From: Epiperipatus broadwayi
Lineage: Eukaryota > Onychophora > Udeonychophora > Euonychophora > Peripatidae
Length of the DNA stretch: 64,000 nt
Direction of reading: 5' to 3'
NCBI GenBank assembly: GCA_028023455.1
Contig: JAQFVV010012442.1
Coordinates: 622,001-686,000, forward strand
The notes beneath the pieces were generated by a model. The model was given only the letters and a program-made list of their open reading frames with translations, was not told the DNA's origin and ran no database searches. How positions within the stretch are numbered: the first letter of the stretch is position 1; every line of letters starts with the position of its first letter. Shown here piece after piece: positions 1 through 16,585 of this stretch. The position numbers and the translations under genes are program-made.

Positions 1-390
1 ATTCCCAAACCAGTTGCAAGCTACTGAATATTTTCAGTGAGACAAAAATATATTCAGACAATAGATCTAAAATACCATTTCAAGGCCAGTACTTACCTCA
101 TACTTCATTATTAAGTAATAAATATGAATTTTTCTGACACCAATATGTTTTCAAATCTAACTATCTAATGTAAAAAACTATTTCGGTCTGAATAATGTTC
201 AGAATTAGAAATATAACATTGTCAATTTTAAAGCAAAAATAATATAATAGCAAAAAATAATAAATTAAGACATATATCACATGACTTAATTTTTAAAGTT
301 AAGTATTAGACAAGTGATCACCATGAGTTTGTATTTTAGATCTAGTGTCTGAATATCCTAGTACTTCACTGACAATAATGAGTAGCCTGA
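1..390. other. AT-rich non-coding flank
   Basis: No reading frame, RNA gene or repeat is recognisable. It ends where the long trinucleotide array begins. Confidence 0.6.
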
Positions 391-727
<337 letters not shown>

Positions 728-887
728 GAGGTTGCCTCTAGCTTACCACTCATTCAGATCGTGCTCTTCAATTTATTAGAATATCATAAAATATATTGAT
801 TACACGTAAGAGCTTTATTTCTATAATAACTATAAAATAGAAAACTAATAGATTAATTAAAAAAAGAAGAGAAATACAAAAAGGCAA

Positions 888-960
888 CTCAGATTGATTG
901 CATAATGGACTTAGATGTCCAACATCCAGCAATGATGTCTGCCAGCTCGACACATTTAAA
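888..960 (-). repeat. Possible SINE fragment
   Basis: On the minus strand the segment starts GAGCTGGCAGA and ends near CTGAGTTGCC. This loosely resembles the tRNA-derived SINEs common in cephalopod genomes (GAGCTGGCAGAA... followed by CTGAGTTCAAAT). The match is weak and from memory; it could be coincidence. Confidence 0.25.
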
Positions 961-1629
961 AGTTCCTATGCACAAGTTGCAAAATCACCATCAACGATTA
1001 TAAAAAAGTGGAAATAATCCGTGATTGTTTTTCTCAAAGAAAATGCAGCTAAAGCCAAGATTTCACCGTTCTACAGCAGGAGATCTGATGAAACTAGATC
1101 TTAACCCAAAAACTACATTAACACTATAAAAGAGACTTGGTCTAATGATAGCCTTAAAAAAACTCTGAAGTTTTTAATCAAACCATCCCTAGGGATTTCT
1201 TCAATTCATTTAAATGTTTTTCACTGAACACTCTGGTGTCATAGCAATTACAGATGGAAACTGTTCGCTTTAAAGATTCCCTAAGGAGCTTCTATTTGAA
1301 GACATTAATAATAAAAACTATGGAATTTGATAGTTCGTGTGGGAGATCATCCAAATCCATGTTATTTGGCTATTGAATTTGTAAACAAAGAAGGAAAATA
1401 ATTGTTCCCACAAGAAATGAAAACTCCGGGGCAATACACATTAGTTATAGTCAATCCCAACAGAGAAAACTTTATTACTGGCTTAATTAAAAAAAACTTA
1501 CCTAGGTTACTCAGAGACAGATTTCAATAAACTTATGAAACCATTCAGGATGGTGATTGATTTTCAGTTTTTGCTTGTTAAAAATACACCCATTTCGATA
1601 TTTTCTAACAATTATAGATTTAAAGTAAA

Positions 1630-1850
1630 ATTGGGATAGAACATTATTCCCGATAACATTCCAACACATGTCACAGATGAAGCAGCGACATTATTTCTTG
1701 TTATAAATGGTCTAAAATCACAATGCTTTCATTGTAAAGAATGTGTTCATCTTATTAGCAACTGTCTAGCTTTATATTGTAATAAATGTAATATTAGTGC
1801 ATCCCCCCTTACATCAATGCGCAAAAGAAGATTTCCATCATTATCAAGAA
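1630..1850 (+). pseudogene. LINE ORF1 (gag-like) zinc-knuckle remnant
   Basis: Translation from about 1650 gives a stretch ending in CFHCKECVHLISNC at 1724-1765. This is a perfect CX2CX4HX4C zinc knuckle of the retroelement nucleocapsid type. It is followed at once by CNKCN, the start of a second knuckle whose His and last Cys are lost. Zinc knuckles in tandem are usual in ORF1 of Tx1-like LINEs, where they bind the element RNA. The frame ends at a TGA near 1857. Confidence 0.6.
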
Positions 1851-3021
1851 GTGAATGAGGATGAAGATGTGCCATCGACCATAATATTGAAGGAAAAATG
1901 ATATTGACATCAGCAATAGGGGAAAGGTGATTCTGCATACTACAGACCTCAATAGCATTGAAGTTTCCTCCTCTCCTAATCTGGAAATATCACCCCCCCT
2001 CTTAATAAAACATCCCTCAAAATAATGGAATCGCTCATGGTTTTGCCTTCCCAACCAGTTTCAGCAACTTCACAAATCGCTAGAAAACTGGGTTGGCCAT
2101 GGAAAAAAATATAATAATAAACCGAAAAAACTCAAGACTCTTGAATATGAAAGTAGTGATAACGATTCCCCTCCTCCAATCTCTAGAAAAAAAAGCTAAC
2201 ATCATGCAAAGTTACAACACCATCTAATTGACACATACTCTCCAGAAAAATAGTCTGATGGAAGAAAAACTGATAATATTACAAACATAAATAAAGTTTC
2301 ACCTGAAAACTGCTTCACAGACAGGAAAACAAGATCCAGTGATATTTCTCTCAAATTTACAGACAATAATTGAACAATGCATATTCACTGGAAAATGCTT
2401 ACATCAGCTGTTTTTCTGATGATGAGTGGAAGAGGCTTTCTGCTGGAGAAGGCTGTGTCATTTAACAATGGTAGACATTCATCACTTATAGTTCTAGTTT
2501 TCCATCTCCGTCATTACACAACATGATATGCATTTAATTGAAAAATTCACCCTCTCTGATCATGCAATTTAATACAGGAAGAACCATCAGAGTTATACTA
2601 CCATCATGCACACCAGAATATATTTTTTCAGAAGTATACATATACCTTCACAAGTTGAATAATATTACAATGGATCCATTCCAAGCATGGTGTGCTTTTA
2701 CTAATCTGCTTTCATTTAACATTGATCATCTTACCAGAACAACACTCCCAAAAAAACTACTAAAGCTTATGGATGATACCTATACAAAACTAAGGCATTT
2801 CTCAATCAAATCTTGATCATCCCTGTCTGATAGCTTTAAAGAAAACCTATCAAGAATTAACAAACCAGCTTAATGAATATATCTCCATTAAAAAAAGGTT
2901 ATATTTAAATCAGCCACACATGTATATTAGAAACTTCATTAGATGGGTGCTAGGCCACCCCTCCCATGTGTGAGTCCCAACAGCTATTAAAGTTTAAACT
3001 GAAATTGGCTATGGAGATTTT

Positions 3022-4050
3022 ATGTTGAAGTGGCTTTACATATTATATAGACAAAAATTCCAGAGGGTCAACTCATCAAGTCTAATGGCTTTTTCACAAG
3101 ATAGATCAGTAAATGAATTTAATATTTCTTTAAAAGATTTCATTCAAAAAATAGAAGTGATGCCAGACTCATGTCATCCTGTCATAGAAGGAATTCCCAA
3201 GTTTGTATACAAACACATTGATAAAATCACAGCACAATATATGCTTAAGCTAGTCTCCTACCTCACTAAAGACTTCTATAAAATACAGGGCTTAAATCAA
3301 ATTATGCTTGTGTCATTTCATGAAAAAAATACAATTAATTCCAAACACTACTAACCTATGTCCAATTTCAGTGTACTCCCTTGGCATAAAGATAATAGAA
3401 TCAGTGAGCCATTCATTTTGCCAAACCTATCAAAAAAATGCAATTTACCAAAAAAGAATCCTCAACAGGGCAGGCAGCCTTTCTTATCAAGTCAACTATA
3501 GAAACTGTTAGAGATAATAAAAAATACAGTCCAATTGTCATTCAACTAGATATTGAAGCTGCTTTTGACATGATGTCCATCAGTACTCTCCTTAAAACTC
3601 TGCAAATATACTCAGTCCCCAATGGCTATCTAAACTTGCTTGCTAACTTACTCTTAAACCATGAAATTTATGTTTCCCTAAATGGGAAAAATTCACCTCC
3701 AATAGTGTCACATCAGTCCATTCCTCAGGGCTCACCTCTCAGTGCCTTATTGTTCACTGCCTATATCAACCCTCTTTTAAAGATAATAGAAAATGAATTT
3801 TTAGGAGGTTATGTGCCTACCATCGACGACAACATCTCATACATCACATATATGGATGATATAGCAGTATTTCTATCATCCCAAAAGCAAATTTCTAAAC
3901 TTCTTAAGATACTTAACAATTTTACAAAGGAATATAAACTAACCTTCAATATGGAGAAATTGTGTGCATGGCAGATTTTCTCCGGTAATACCATTACTAA
4001 AGTTTTCAAAGGTAGACCAAGTGCATTTTAGGGTTCAACTTTTATTTACG
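3022..4050 (+). pseudogene. LINE reverse transcriptase (Tx1-like), frameshifted
   Basis: Three overlapping frames (3022-3354, 3308-3511, 3438-4031) make one broken RT domain. The last gives 197 residues with motif A QLDIEAAFD (Asp38), motif B IPQGSPLSALLF (residues 95-106) and the catalytic YMDD (Asp140, Asp141) followed by IAVFLSS. Upstream, frame 3308 carries LCPISVYSLGIKIIES, the RT fingers motif usually written YRPISLL. The enzyme would copy the LINE RNA at a nicked target. At least two frameshifts and several stops disable it. Beyond 4031 another frame continues the post-RT region. Confidence 0.8.
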
Positions 4051-4149
4051 TCATTCACCTATGAGATTGCTCATACAGAAAAATTTAATAGAGAAAGTAC
4101 AAAAGACTGTCAGTGCACTCTTCAAAGCCTACCTCTATATATACAAAAA

Positions 4150-4870
4150 TGGCTTTGCTTAACATGCTTATGATTACAAAAATCTCTTATTTTATCCCAA
4201 ACAATCATTTATACCAAGGCATTTACAAATAAGATAGAATCCTTATGCAGGGAATTATTCTGGGGAAAAAATATTATCTCAATATCAGTAAAACGTCTAA
4301 GAAAACCCTTTTCACAAAATGGCATTGGCCTTCACTCAATACATGACTTCAGGATACAAAAACATTGAACATAATATCTACATGTGCACAAAAATTCCCA
4401 TATTTAGAAATTTCTGCCAAGATTACTCCTACAGATAGACCACCTCCTCTCCAAGGTTATCTGAACACACTATTTACACATCATTACTAACAATACACAC
4501 TCTTAACTTCAAACCACCACAAGCCAAATATAAATATTGGGAAGTTTATCAACTTCAACATCGAAGTCAAGATGATGTACAAACTCCAGTTCATATGACT
4601 AATAAACAATTATGTTGCAAATTCAAACTATGGTCACTTGAACCAAAATATTTTGACTTTCTCCTAAAGATAAATCTGGACTCACTACCTACGCAACATT
4701 TTTTTTAGAATATCAAAGAAACTATAAAAATATAGATGATATATGTAATCTTTTCCATAGGGATTCTGAGACACAAAACCAGCTTTTTTTCTCATGCCCA
4801 AGTCTAGAAAACATTTGTGAAATTATTAGCACTTCATTCAAGGATAAAAAATCAATATGAAAACCATTTT
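4150..4870 (+). pseudogene. LINE post-RT region with zf-RVT-like remnant
   Basis: Frames after the RT read WGKNIISISVKRL and GIGLHSIHDFRIQK (about 4260-4370), the thumb/connection stretch of Tx1/L1-like elements. Near 4735-4800 the peptide DDICNLFHRDSETQNQLFFS followed by CP resembles the zinc-binding domain (zf-RVT) at the C-terminus of such LINEs, which normally reads CxxC...E..HLFF.CP. One cysteine and the histidine are changed. This is a fragment, not a functional domain. Confidence 0.5.
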
Positions 4871-5099
4871 TGACTATTGTAAAAGGGGTATCTTTGCTGA
4901 AATAAGATTCTGCACATTTATACTCTATGCCTTTTGGTGTACATGGTGTAAATTCATATACAATTATAACCCCAGAAGACATCCAAACACATTCAGAAAT
5001 AAACTGCAAATGATACGTGAAAGAGACATGAAGATTACAGATCATACTAAGTACATTGACACCTGGAATATACAAGAACTTATATAAAAGCACTAGCAG

Positions 5100-5404
5100 A
5101 TAAACCATATTTAACATGGACCCTTGTGGCAAGTCTGAAGCCAACTGACACAAATTAGACACATTCCTGCTTTAGTTTAATTGAAGTATATCTAATTGTA
5201 TACAGTCGTATGATTGAGTGATCATCATTGACTTTGCTGAACTGTTTTTTTTTTCTTAAATAGTTCTAGTTTGATAACGCATATAATCTCTGTTCAAATC
5301 ATTGTACATATGTAGTTTTGTGAACCAAATTATATATAAGAACTATGTTGTCAAATGTATCTTGTATAACCTGTTAGAATACTAATAAAGCTTATCCTTT
5401 GAAA
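5100..5404 (+). other. LINE 3' UTR and polyadenylation signal
   Basis: A non-coding tail follows the last LINE frame and contains AATAAAG at about 5386. It runs directly into the CAT-repeat tail, so this is the natural 3' end of the element. Confidence 0.5.
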
Positions 5405-5630
<226 letters not shown>

Positions 5631-5929
5631 TTAGTTTTTTTTAAGTTTTTTGTGAAAGAAGTTTTTTATATTTTTTATACAATTTTGTAAATATTTTTAT
5701 GCAAAGTTTTGTAAAGTCTTTTAGTTTATAGGAATTAGTTTTGCTATTTGATACTTAAATGTTTGCAATATTTTGCTCTTTCAATTCTGGAAATAACCAT
5801 TTTGCTTTACTTTTTGAAGAAAACCAGACTGCTGGATGAAATATTAAAGCAGCTTTATAGAGTATTAGTTGTGTTTTTTATTATATTTTTCTATTACACT
5901 TGTCCTTTCGTTAGTTTGTAGTTTTATTT

Positions 5930-5931
<2 letters not shown>

Positions 5932-6027
<96 letters not shown>

Positions 6028-6047
6028 ACAATAGAGAGAGAGAGAGA
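5932..6047. repeat. (TA)n microsatellite then (GA)n
   Basis: About 47 TA units flanked by CCATATA and TATATGG, so the edges are also inverted repeats. A short GAGA run follows at 6033-6047. Confidence 0.95.
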
Positions 6048-9000
6048 GTAGATGAGTAAAATAAAATTAGGACGCATGAAAAATCTTTGCAAATATTTTC
6101 AAACATGCATATCCTTATCATTTATTTTGCATATAGAATAAGTTTATTAATAATAAATAAAATAAGAAAATATACACAATATTATTTAAATGTTATATTC
6201 CAGTAGGTGCTGTTATCAAAATGTGTAATTACATGTCTGACATTAGACAGTGCTTTTTGTAATTATAATTATGATAAAAAAAATGAGGCGAGTATTTAAA
6301 TTACAGTTACTCTTGGCAAAAATACAAAATACATTACATTCCTTTAATTTTTGAATTAAAATGTTGTATGGGACAAATTAGATGAAGTTTGTAGGTGATC
6401 CACTGCTAAACTATTTTTAAAATCTTGGAGGTTACATTAAACAATGTTTAATGTCAACTGAGCAATATATTGGTTGCCTCAATTTAAATATTATAGATAG
6501 TCTATAAGATAAATCCCTTATCTTAAACTCTTGATTAACTATTTTTATTATGATATGAAGTACACCCACTAATGAAAAATATTATCTATTTAATTGTCAG
6601 GAACTGTGTTCAATCTACTCCTTTCACATAAAAATACTAAACTCTAATGTTTATGAGTTACGTAAATTATGGTTTATAATGAAAATAAATTAAAAATGAG
6701 GATGAGTGATTTATCAGAAGTCATACACACAAATTAATATTTAACTTAATGTCCACAGAACAACTATAATAAATATTTTAGCTGTAAATTACTTATAAGT
6801 CCAGTGTTAAATATTTTTCAACTGCTGATGAAAATAAAACATTGTGTATGGGTGTTCTTTTAATAATTAAGTTCTTACAATATGCAATTTAAAATTATAT
6901 CAATCCAGTTTGTGAACTACTAGCAAGGCTTAGTAGCACAATACAGACATTGATCCAAATCACGAAGGCATTACAAATGACAAAATGCACCCTGAGGAAC
7001 AAACATCTCAAATATAATACCTATTCTTGATATAACTTTTAAATATCACATAAATATACACCTTCTATGATGAAAAAAATATATTCTAAATTCACATGAG
7101 GGGCACGAATTGTTAAATAATCTCTGCAGAGTAGCAGACTATACTAAAAGAATTTGTGTTTTCCATGCTTGCATCTAAGAGTTAAAATGTAGGTGTGGAC
7201 TTTGTCTCACCACTTAAAGAAAAGGAGCATGCACTACAAGATAATCCTTACCTGGGATTGAGCTACATTAGCTATATCAAAATATCATTTAACTCTATAT
7301 ATCCATCTCCATGGAACTTGATCACATTGGCTATACAAATATAGTATAATACTATATCAAAAATAAGTCTCTCATGAAAAATAAAGTATTATAGGGAGAG
7401 CACCTTTTTTCCAAGAAGCACAATACATAACAAATATCAAAATATGCTGATAACAAGCATATACCAATTCTAAACATAGGCAAGATAGCAAAATATTACT
7501 ACTAATAATAAATACACATTAAAAATGCACACACCAATCAATATCTGAAACCAACGAATGAAAAAAGGCACTCACATCAACCAAACCACTTTAAAACCTT
7601 TGCAATATAGTACAATAAAATTTATCTTTAAGCAAGGAACACTCAAATATCTATGTATAATATAAAAGCTTATACTAAAATAAAATGGACAGAATAATAA
7701 TGGAGCAATTGAAAAAAAAATATGAATGAAATAAAATTCGGTTGAAACTTTATATGAAAGTATGCTATTACAGTATAAACTGTAAAATATCCACTTCTGA
7801 TAAATTTAGAAAATACTATTTTACACATTAAAGATATGTAACAAGTATTCTAAAAATACCTGGCATGTGAGATTAATATCTCTAATTAAATTGAAATATA
7901 AACCATATATTTTATCGATAGAATTTCATATCAGAATATAAACTTCACTCCAAAATAATGGCAGAAATACTTACACATTGGCTATAAAACCCTTACCATA
8001 TTAAATAATAAAGGTAAACACATTCCCATATCAATATTATAAAATAAAATAATAATGAAAATGTATTACGAATTGTTTTTTATCCAAATAGAGAAATATT
8101 GATGAAAATAGACAAGAGCATGGATATTATAAAAATATAAATTGATATAAGTTACCTGATGCATTATTAAAGATTAGTAAGTTTTTTTTTTTCAGAAGTT
8201 ATTCTTTCAGCGTGATGGTTGCATTAGAATTACAAGAAGTGGTGAATGATTGCATTATAATTATTATAAGGGAGCACACAATAAATAATAATTGAGTTTC
8301 ATTTTCAAGTCATTGGAGAAATATTATTTTAGCAGCTTTCATAAATTTCAACTTTTTTAATTTTAAATAGTTAGCTTTCTTCTGTTTTCTGAAAAATGCA
8401 TGTATATAACACACTGGTGCTATTCATGACAACTTATAAAACATATTATATAACGTTAATAAGTTGGAAAAGAGATGGGATCACTTCTATTCAGTTTAGC
8501 TAAGTATATGTGTTTTCCCATAAGCGCCACTAGATTGTTTTAAATCTAGATAAATATCTGTTTAGAGTGTACTGAATTCAAACTCATTTAGTAAATTTTT
8601 ACTATACATGACTTGGATGACTAATGAATAAAAAAATGACATTCTTATATTTTATCTATATCAATAAAATTACAAGATCCCAATATTACCAAAATGTATA
8701 TAGATCAAGACACTTATAGACATTACTAGCTCATTTGCGTATATTGATGAACAGACAAGTATAATCTTATTAATGGCTTCCAAACAAGCATGTGAAGACC
8801 ATTACTGATATTGATGGCCATTTAACTTAATTATTTATCACAATATGAAGGTAATAATGATGATGATAATAATGATGATGATGCTGATATCATAATAATA
8901 ATGATAATAATAATGATGATGATACCAGCCATAGCTTATTAATAAACTCACAACAATAAATTTATCTTTATAAACTCATAGCACTTTTTAAAATCATCCC

Positions 9001-10470
9001 ATGTTAAACTAGGATTTAATTATTACATTCACTAGCATTTATATAAGTTTATGTTTATTTACTAAAATACTTTTATAGTCAAAACTAGGATTTAATAATA
9101 CTAGTGATGATGACTGATCATCACACCTCTCTCCACATGATATTCAACATTCTATAAACCCTATTTACTAAACATATTAATTATGTTAAACATTAAATTT
9201 AATGATTATAATTTATTAATGATGATGGCAATCATAACTCATGTACAGTACCATGTTTAAAAGGTGTTTTAATCAATAATACAATATCCATCTTTGATGA
9301 GGATGATCAAAACTCATGGACACAACATAATTTTAGCTTTCTATTGTTGAACTATAATTATTAAAATTTGGTTATTGTCAAGCATAATCCTTAAATGTAA
9401 ATCAACATTCTAGTTTATTTAACATTTTGCGAGCGCTTATTATTTGCAAGTGATTGCTCAATATTTACGAATGATGATTCTTAATATCTGTGAGCGATGA
9501 TGATGATGATCATTTAAAACAATAGAATTAAGACAAAAAATACAACAATATTTTTAATAAGAACTAGGAAACCAATTAATATATATAATTATAATTTATC
9601 AATAGTATTCTTCTTTCTTTCTTTAAAATCAAATTAATAATTAGATAAATGAATTATTATCGCATTAATTAAACATATAATTAATACAAAATTTTATATA
9701 CGCGTATCCAAATAAGTTTAATATACAAGTTTGCCATTTTGGATATTTTAAAATAAGCTGGCTTAAAATGACATTAAAAAATATATTTCATGGAATGCTT
9801 ACTTGAGACTTTCCTAACTTATTATATCATAAAAACAAATTTCATATGTAACCTGTATTTTATTTCACTTCCATTCATATGTAAGCCTTACTTTATAATT
9901 TCTCATATTTAAACTAATTATGTATAACCTATTCTTTTGACGGGTTTGTATAAGCAGTTACACATGTCCACACACCCTGTGATATATCAACATATATTTC
10001 TAAAATGTGTTCCTTTATATTAGAAATTAATACATAAATTACATATATAAAAAATATTCTTGCAATCTTGAGCAAAATAAAATAAAATACATTATATCAA
10101 TTTTAATATGCATCAAGATAAATAAAAAAAACAATATATATGCATATATTTATAGGTTGCTCATTATCATAACAACTGAAGAACAATAAAAAAAAAACAT
10201 TTCCATATTACAATATATAATATAAAAAAAAATAATTAAAAAAAATAATGAAAATTTAAGTTTAGAAGATTTAAACTGTGTTTGTGTTATGTTATGTGAT
10301 ATTGAGAATAACTATCGATAAACAAGCCCTTAATGTTTCTGTAGCAAAAGAAAAATTGCTTTGACCAATAAATTAATGTTTACTTTTAATAAGTAATAAT
10401 AAAAGATCTGTTAATGAAAGTTCATAGTTACCCGATTACTTTCACTTCTTATAAATGTCCTGAGTTTGAA
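6048..10470. other. Long AT-rich non-coding stretch
   Basis: No frame above about 60 codons and no recognisable transposon protein. Imperfect GAT/AAT runs occur at 8851-8932 and 9497-9514. In 8990-9115 two related pieces starting AAACTAGGATTTAAT suggest an old minisatellite. Confidence 0.6.
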
Positions 10471-10477
10471 TTTTCTG

Positions 10478-10745
10478 ACTGCTTGTCATTGCTCCATTTA
10501 AAAAAAAGAAAAGTTCTTGCAGATACTTTTAAGATAAACATGAATTAATTGACCTGCTTATTTCTTCAATTTTAAAATTATTTATTGTTGATACTTTTGA
10601 TAATGCTGAATTCATTGACTGGCTTCCTTCTACCATTTCAAAAAGAGTTATTTCAAATACTTTTAGATAAGTATGAACTGGTGGATTTTCTTATCTCTAC
10701 CATTTAAAAAAAATCATTGTGGACACTTTAGATGACTATGAGGAA
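10478..10745. repeat. Degenerate tandem repeat, about 67-70 bp, four units
   Basis: Units start near 10478, 10550, 10617 and 10684. Each has the order GACTGGCTT-like start, a CCATTT(C/A)AAAAA block, TTATT..AGATACTTTT and a GATAAGTATGAA-like end. Unit similarity is moderate. No protein frame runs through all units. Confidence 0.55.
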
Positions 10746-11151
10746 AACTTTGAAAAAGAATTGAATCATAGCTTAATCAAACCTACTTATAAGGTTTTTA
10801 TACAATTTCTTTTTTTCTCTCTTCCTTCCCCTTTTCCCTACATTCAAAAGTAATGAACCCTTGATAGGTCCGGAGTCAGAAAAGAAGCATTTCAAATAGC
10901 TTGTGTGGCTGGCTTTAAACTCAATCATTTTGTTGGCTATTATTTGACCGGTATAAGAGTCCATAGACAAATCAGTGAGCTAACTGATTCTGTACTATTC
11001 CAGGAAGCAGAAACAATGGTTTTAGCAATGCAAATTCATTGTATTATACACAGCAAAATATATTAATATCATTTCATAGAATTGATAATAACTTTTTCAA
11101 CAAATTCAATTTTGTTCCAATTTTTCTTTATCTTAATCTTTCTGGGAATTA

Positions 11152-14739
<3,588 letters not shown>

Positions 14740-14752
14740 ATCCTTTCCCCTT
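14740..14752 (-). promoter_or_regulatory. Polypurine tract of element 1
   Basis: On the minus strand AAGGGGAAAGGAT lies immediately before the LTR start TGTAACC. This is the expected place and composition for the plus-strand primer, and it fixes the direction of the element. Confidence 0.8.
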
Positions 14753-14982
14753 ATGAAAGAAAAATGAATTGGATAAACAACAATCAATATTAACAACACA
14801 CTAAATTTTACATTAAGATCATTCCTCAGTTAAAAAAAATTATGTTTGTCAAATAAACATACAACACAAAAAAAAACATTTAATGCTTTTACAAACACTT
14901 ATTCTTAGTATATTTAATAACATTAAATAAGGAAGAGAAAAAAATAGCTAAATTTTATATTGAACAATAGGTATGATTTTTC

Positions 14983-16585
14983 TTAATCATGTCTTGCAGG
15001 ACATGGAACCAAACTGCGAGCATTTTGAGTAACTTTAAATCTTGCTCGATTATTTTTTATTTCCTTTCTTCTAACAAGTTTATCTCTAAGAGACATTATA
15101 TCAATCTTCTTTATTCTAGTTTTTACCTTTCTATGCTCTATCCTTTTATTTCTGGATATCTTTAAACCCACAACATTAATCAACTTTCTGTTTACTTTCT
15201 TTAGTTTGACTTTAGCCTTTCCAACTTCTTTTTCTGGATTAATAACTTTTTTACTAAAATTTAAATTAACTATCTTTTCATTTATTAATTTAAATTTAAC
15301 TTTTGCTTTCTCAGTATCTCTTATATAATCTACATCTCTATTAAGATAACTCATCTTAACCTTCTCTATACTCATCTCTTTGAATTTTACTTTAATTTTC
15401 TTCATATGTTTATTGTCACTAATTACCTCTCTCATAAAATCTACTTTATTTTTCTTCTTATTTTCTCATTTAAGCTCTGCTTTAGCTTTGCCTAACTCTT
15501 TCTCTGGATTAATAACTTTTCCAAGGAAATTTAAATCAAAAATCTTTGTCTTCTTCATTTTACATTTTATTTTCACTTTACCGACTTCTCTAGCATGACT
15601 AACACTTGCTATTAAATATTTCATACTACATATTATATGTTTAGTATCCCCATGAAATATTTTTTTTAAAAACATTTGCCTTCACCTTATGTTCTAAATA
15701 ATCAAGAACACACTTTGGAATTATGTCTTCATTTTTATTTTTAAATTTATTACTAGTGATATCAGTAACCTTACACAACTCATTTTCCAAAATCTCTAAA
15801 TACTTCATGTCTACAGAAATTATTTATTTCTTCATTAATTTATTAATGTCTTTCTCTTTATTAAGATTCTTTTTGAAATCTTTGAGCATGTCTATAACTA
15901 CAATTCCATCTAATTTTGAGTCTTGATCAACTATTTCTCCAAGTTCTTTATATACATTTATATCATCACTGTCTAAAATAACATTCTTATTAATCTGCAT
16001 AACTTGCTCATTAATATTCTCTTGCATTTCTAGCTTCATTTTGGGTATTTCTAACCTTGTTTCTAGCTTTGTTTCTAGTTTAATTTCTAATTTTATCTCC
16101 GACATTTCTGACTTTATTTCAATAATCCTCTCCTCTGATTTCTTTTGATTCAATTTTACTTCTATTGCTATATCTGATTCCTGACTTATTACTTTCTTCT
16201 TCATAATTTGCATCTGCCTAACTATACTAGTATTTATTTCTACCATTTCTGACCTTATTTCTGAAACTTCCAATTTTGTTTCAGCTATCCTTTCCTCTGA
16301 CTTATCTTGACTCAACTATATTTCTTTTAGTTCTGATTTCAATTCTGTTTGTCCAGACTTTAATTATTCTTGACCTGCCTCAAGTTTTGTAAACACCTCT
16401 TTGAACCACATTAGCAGGTCACCATATATGGTTTTAGGAATAGTATCTCTCATCTTACTAGACTCTCCATAGGACATACCCATAGTTTTATTTCCTGATT
16501 CAAGATCAGGTGAAAATGCAGCCATGTCTGGAGATGGTGTCTCTTGAGACCCACCCAAACTATCGTATAAACTAAATTCTTCCAT
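14983..16585 (-). pseudogene. gag-like coiled-coil protein of element 1, broken
   Basis: The likely start is the ATG at 16585 (MEEFSLYDSLGG), downstream of another in-frame Met at 16744. The frame runs through a Ser/Pro-rich N-terminus and FKEVFTKLEAGQE, meets a stop at 16364, and continues in the same frame as a long charged heptad-type region rich in EIKSEMSEIK-like repeats (16315-15824). A frameshift follows near 15820-15675. The last part (15675-14983) is Lys-rich and contains KVINPEKE(L/V)GKAK twice, about 270 bp apart, so it is internally duplicated. It ends SLVPCPARHD. No zinc knuckle, protease or RT motif is seen. I call it gag-like from position, coiled-coil character and the LTR context; no family is recognised. 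Confidence 0.6.

Larger units (their letters stand above)
990..5404 (+). mobile_element. Decayed Tx1/L1-clade LINE
   Basis: A non-LTR retrotransposon in sense orientation with remnants in the expected order: gag-like ORF1 with a CCHC knuckle near 1724, a poorly readable region where an endonuclease would lie, a reverse transcriptase at 3022-4031, a long post-RT region and a zinc-ribbon-like C-terminus near 4735-4850. The 3' UTR ends with AATAAAG and then a CAT/AAT microsatellite tail, as many LINEs do. Many stops and frameshifts show it is inactive. The residues around the RT and the segment WGKNIISISVKRL followed by GIGLHSIHD resemble Tx1-like L1 elements more than RTE or CR1. The 5' limit is uncertain and may reach the array at 726. 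Confidence 0.75.

Noticed and set aside
10773-10970. 65-codon minus frame with protein-like composition
   Set aside because: No convincing acceptor/donor pair and no recognisable motif; could be chance.
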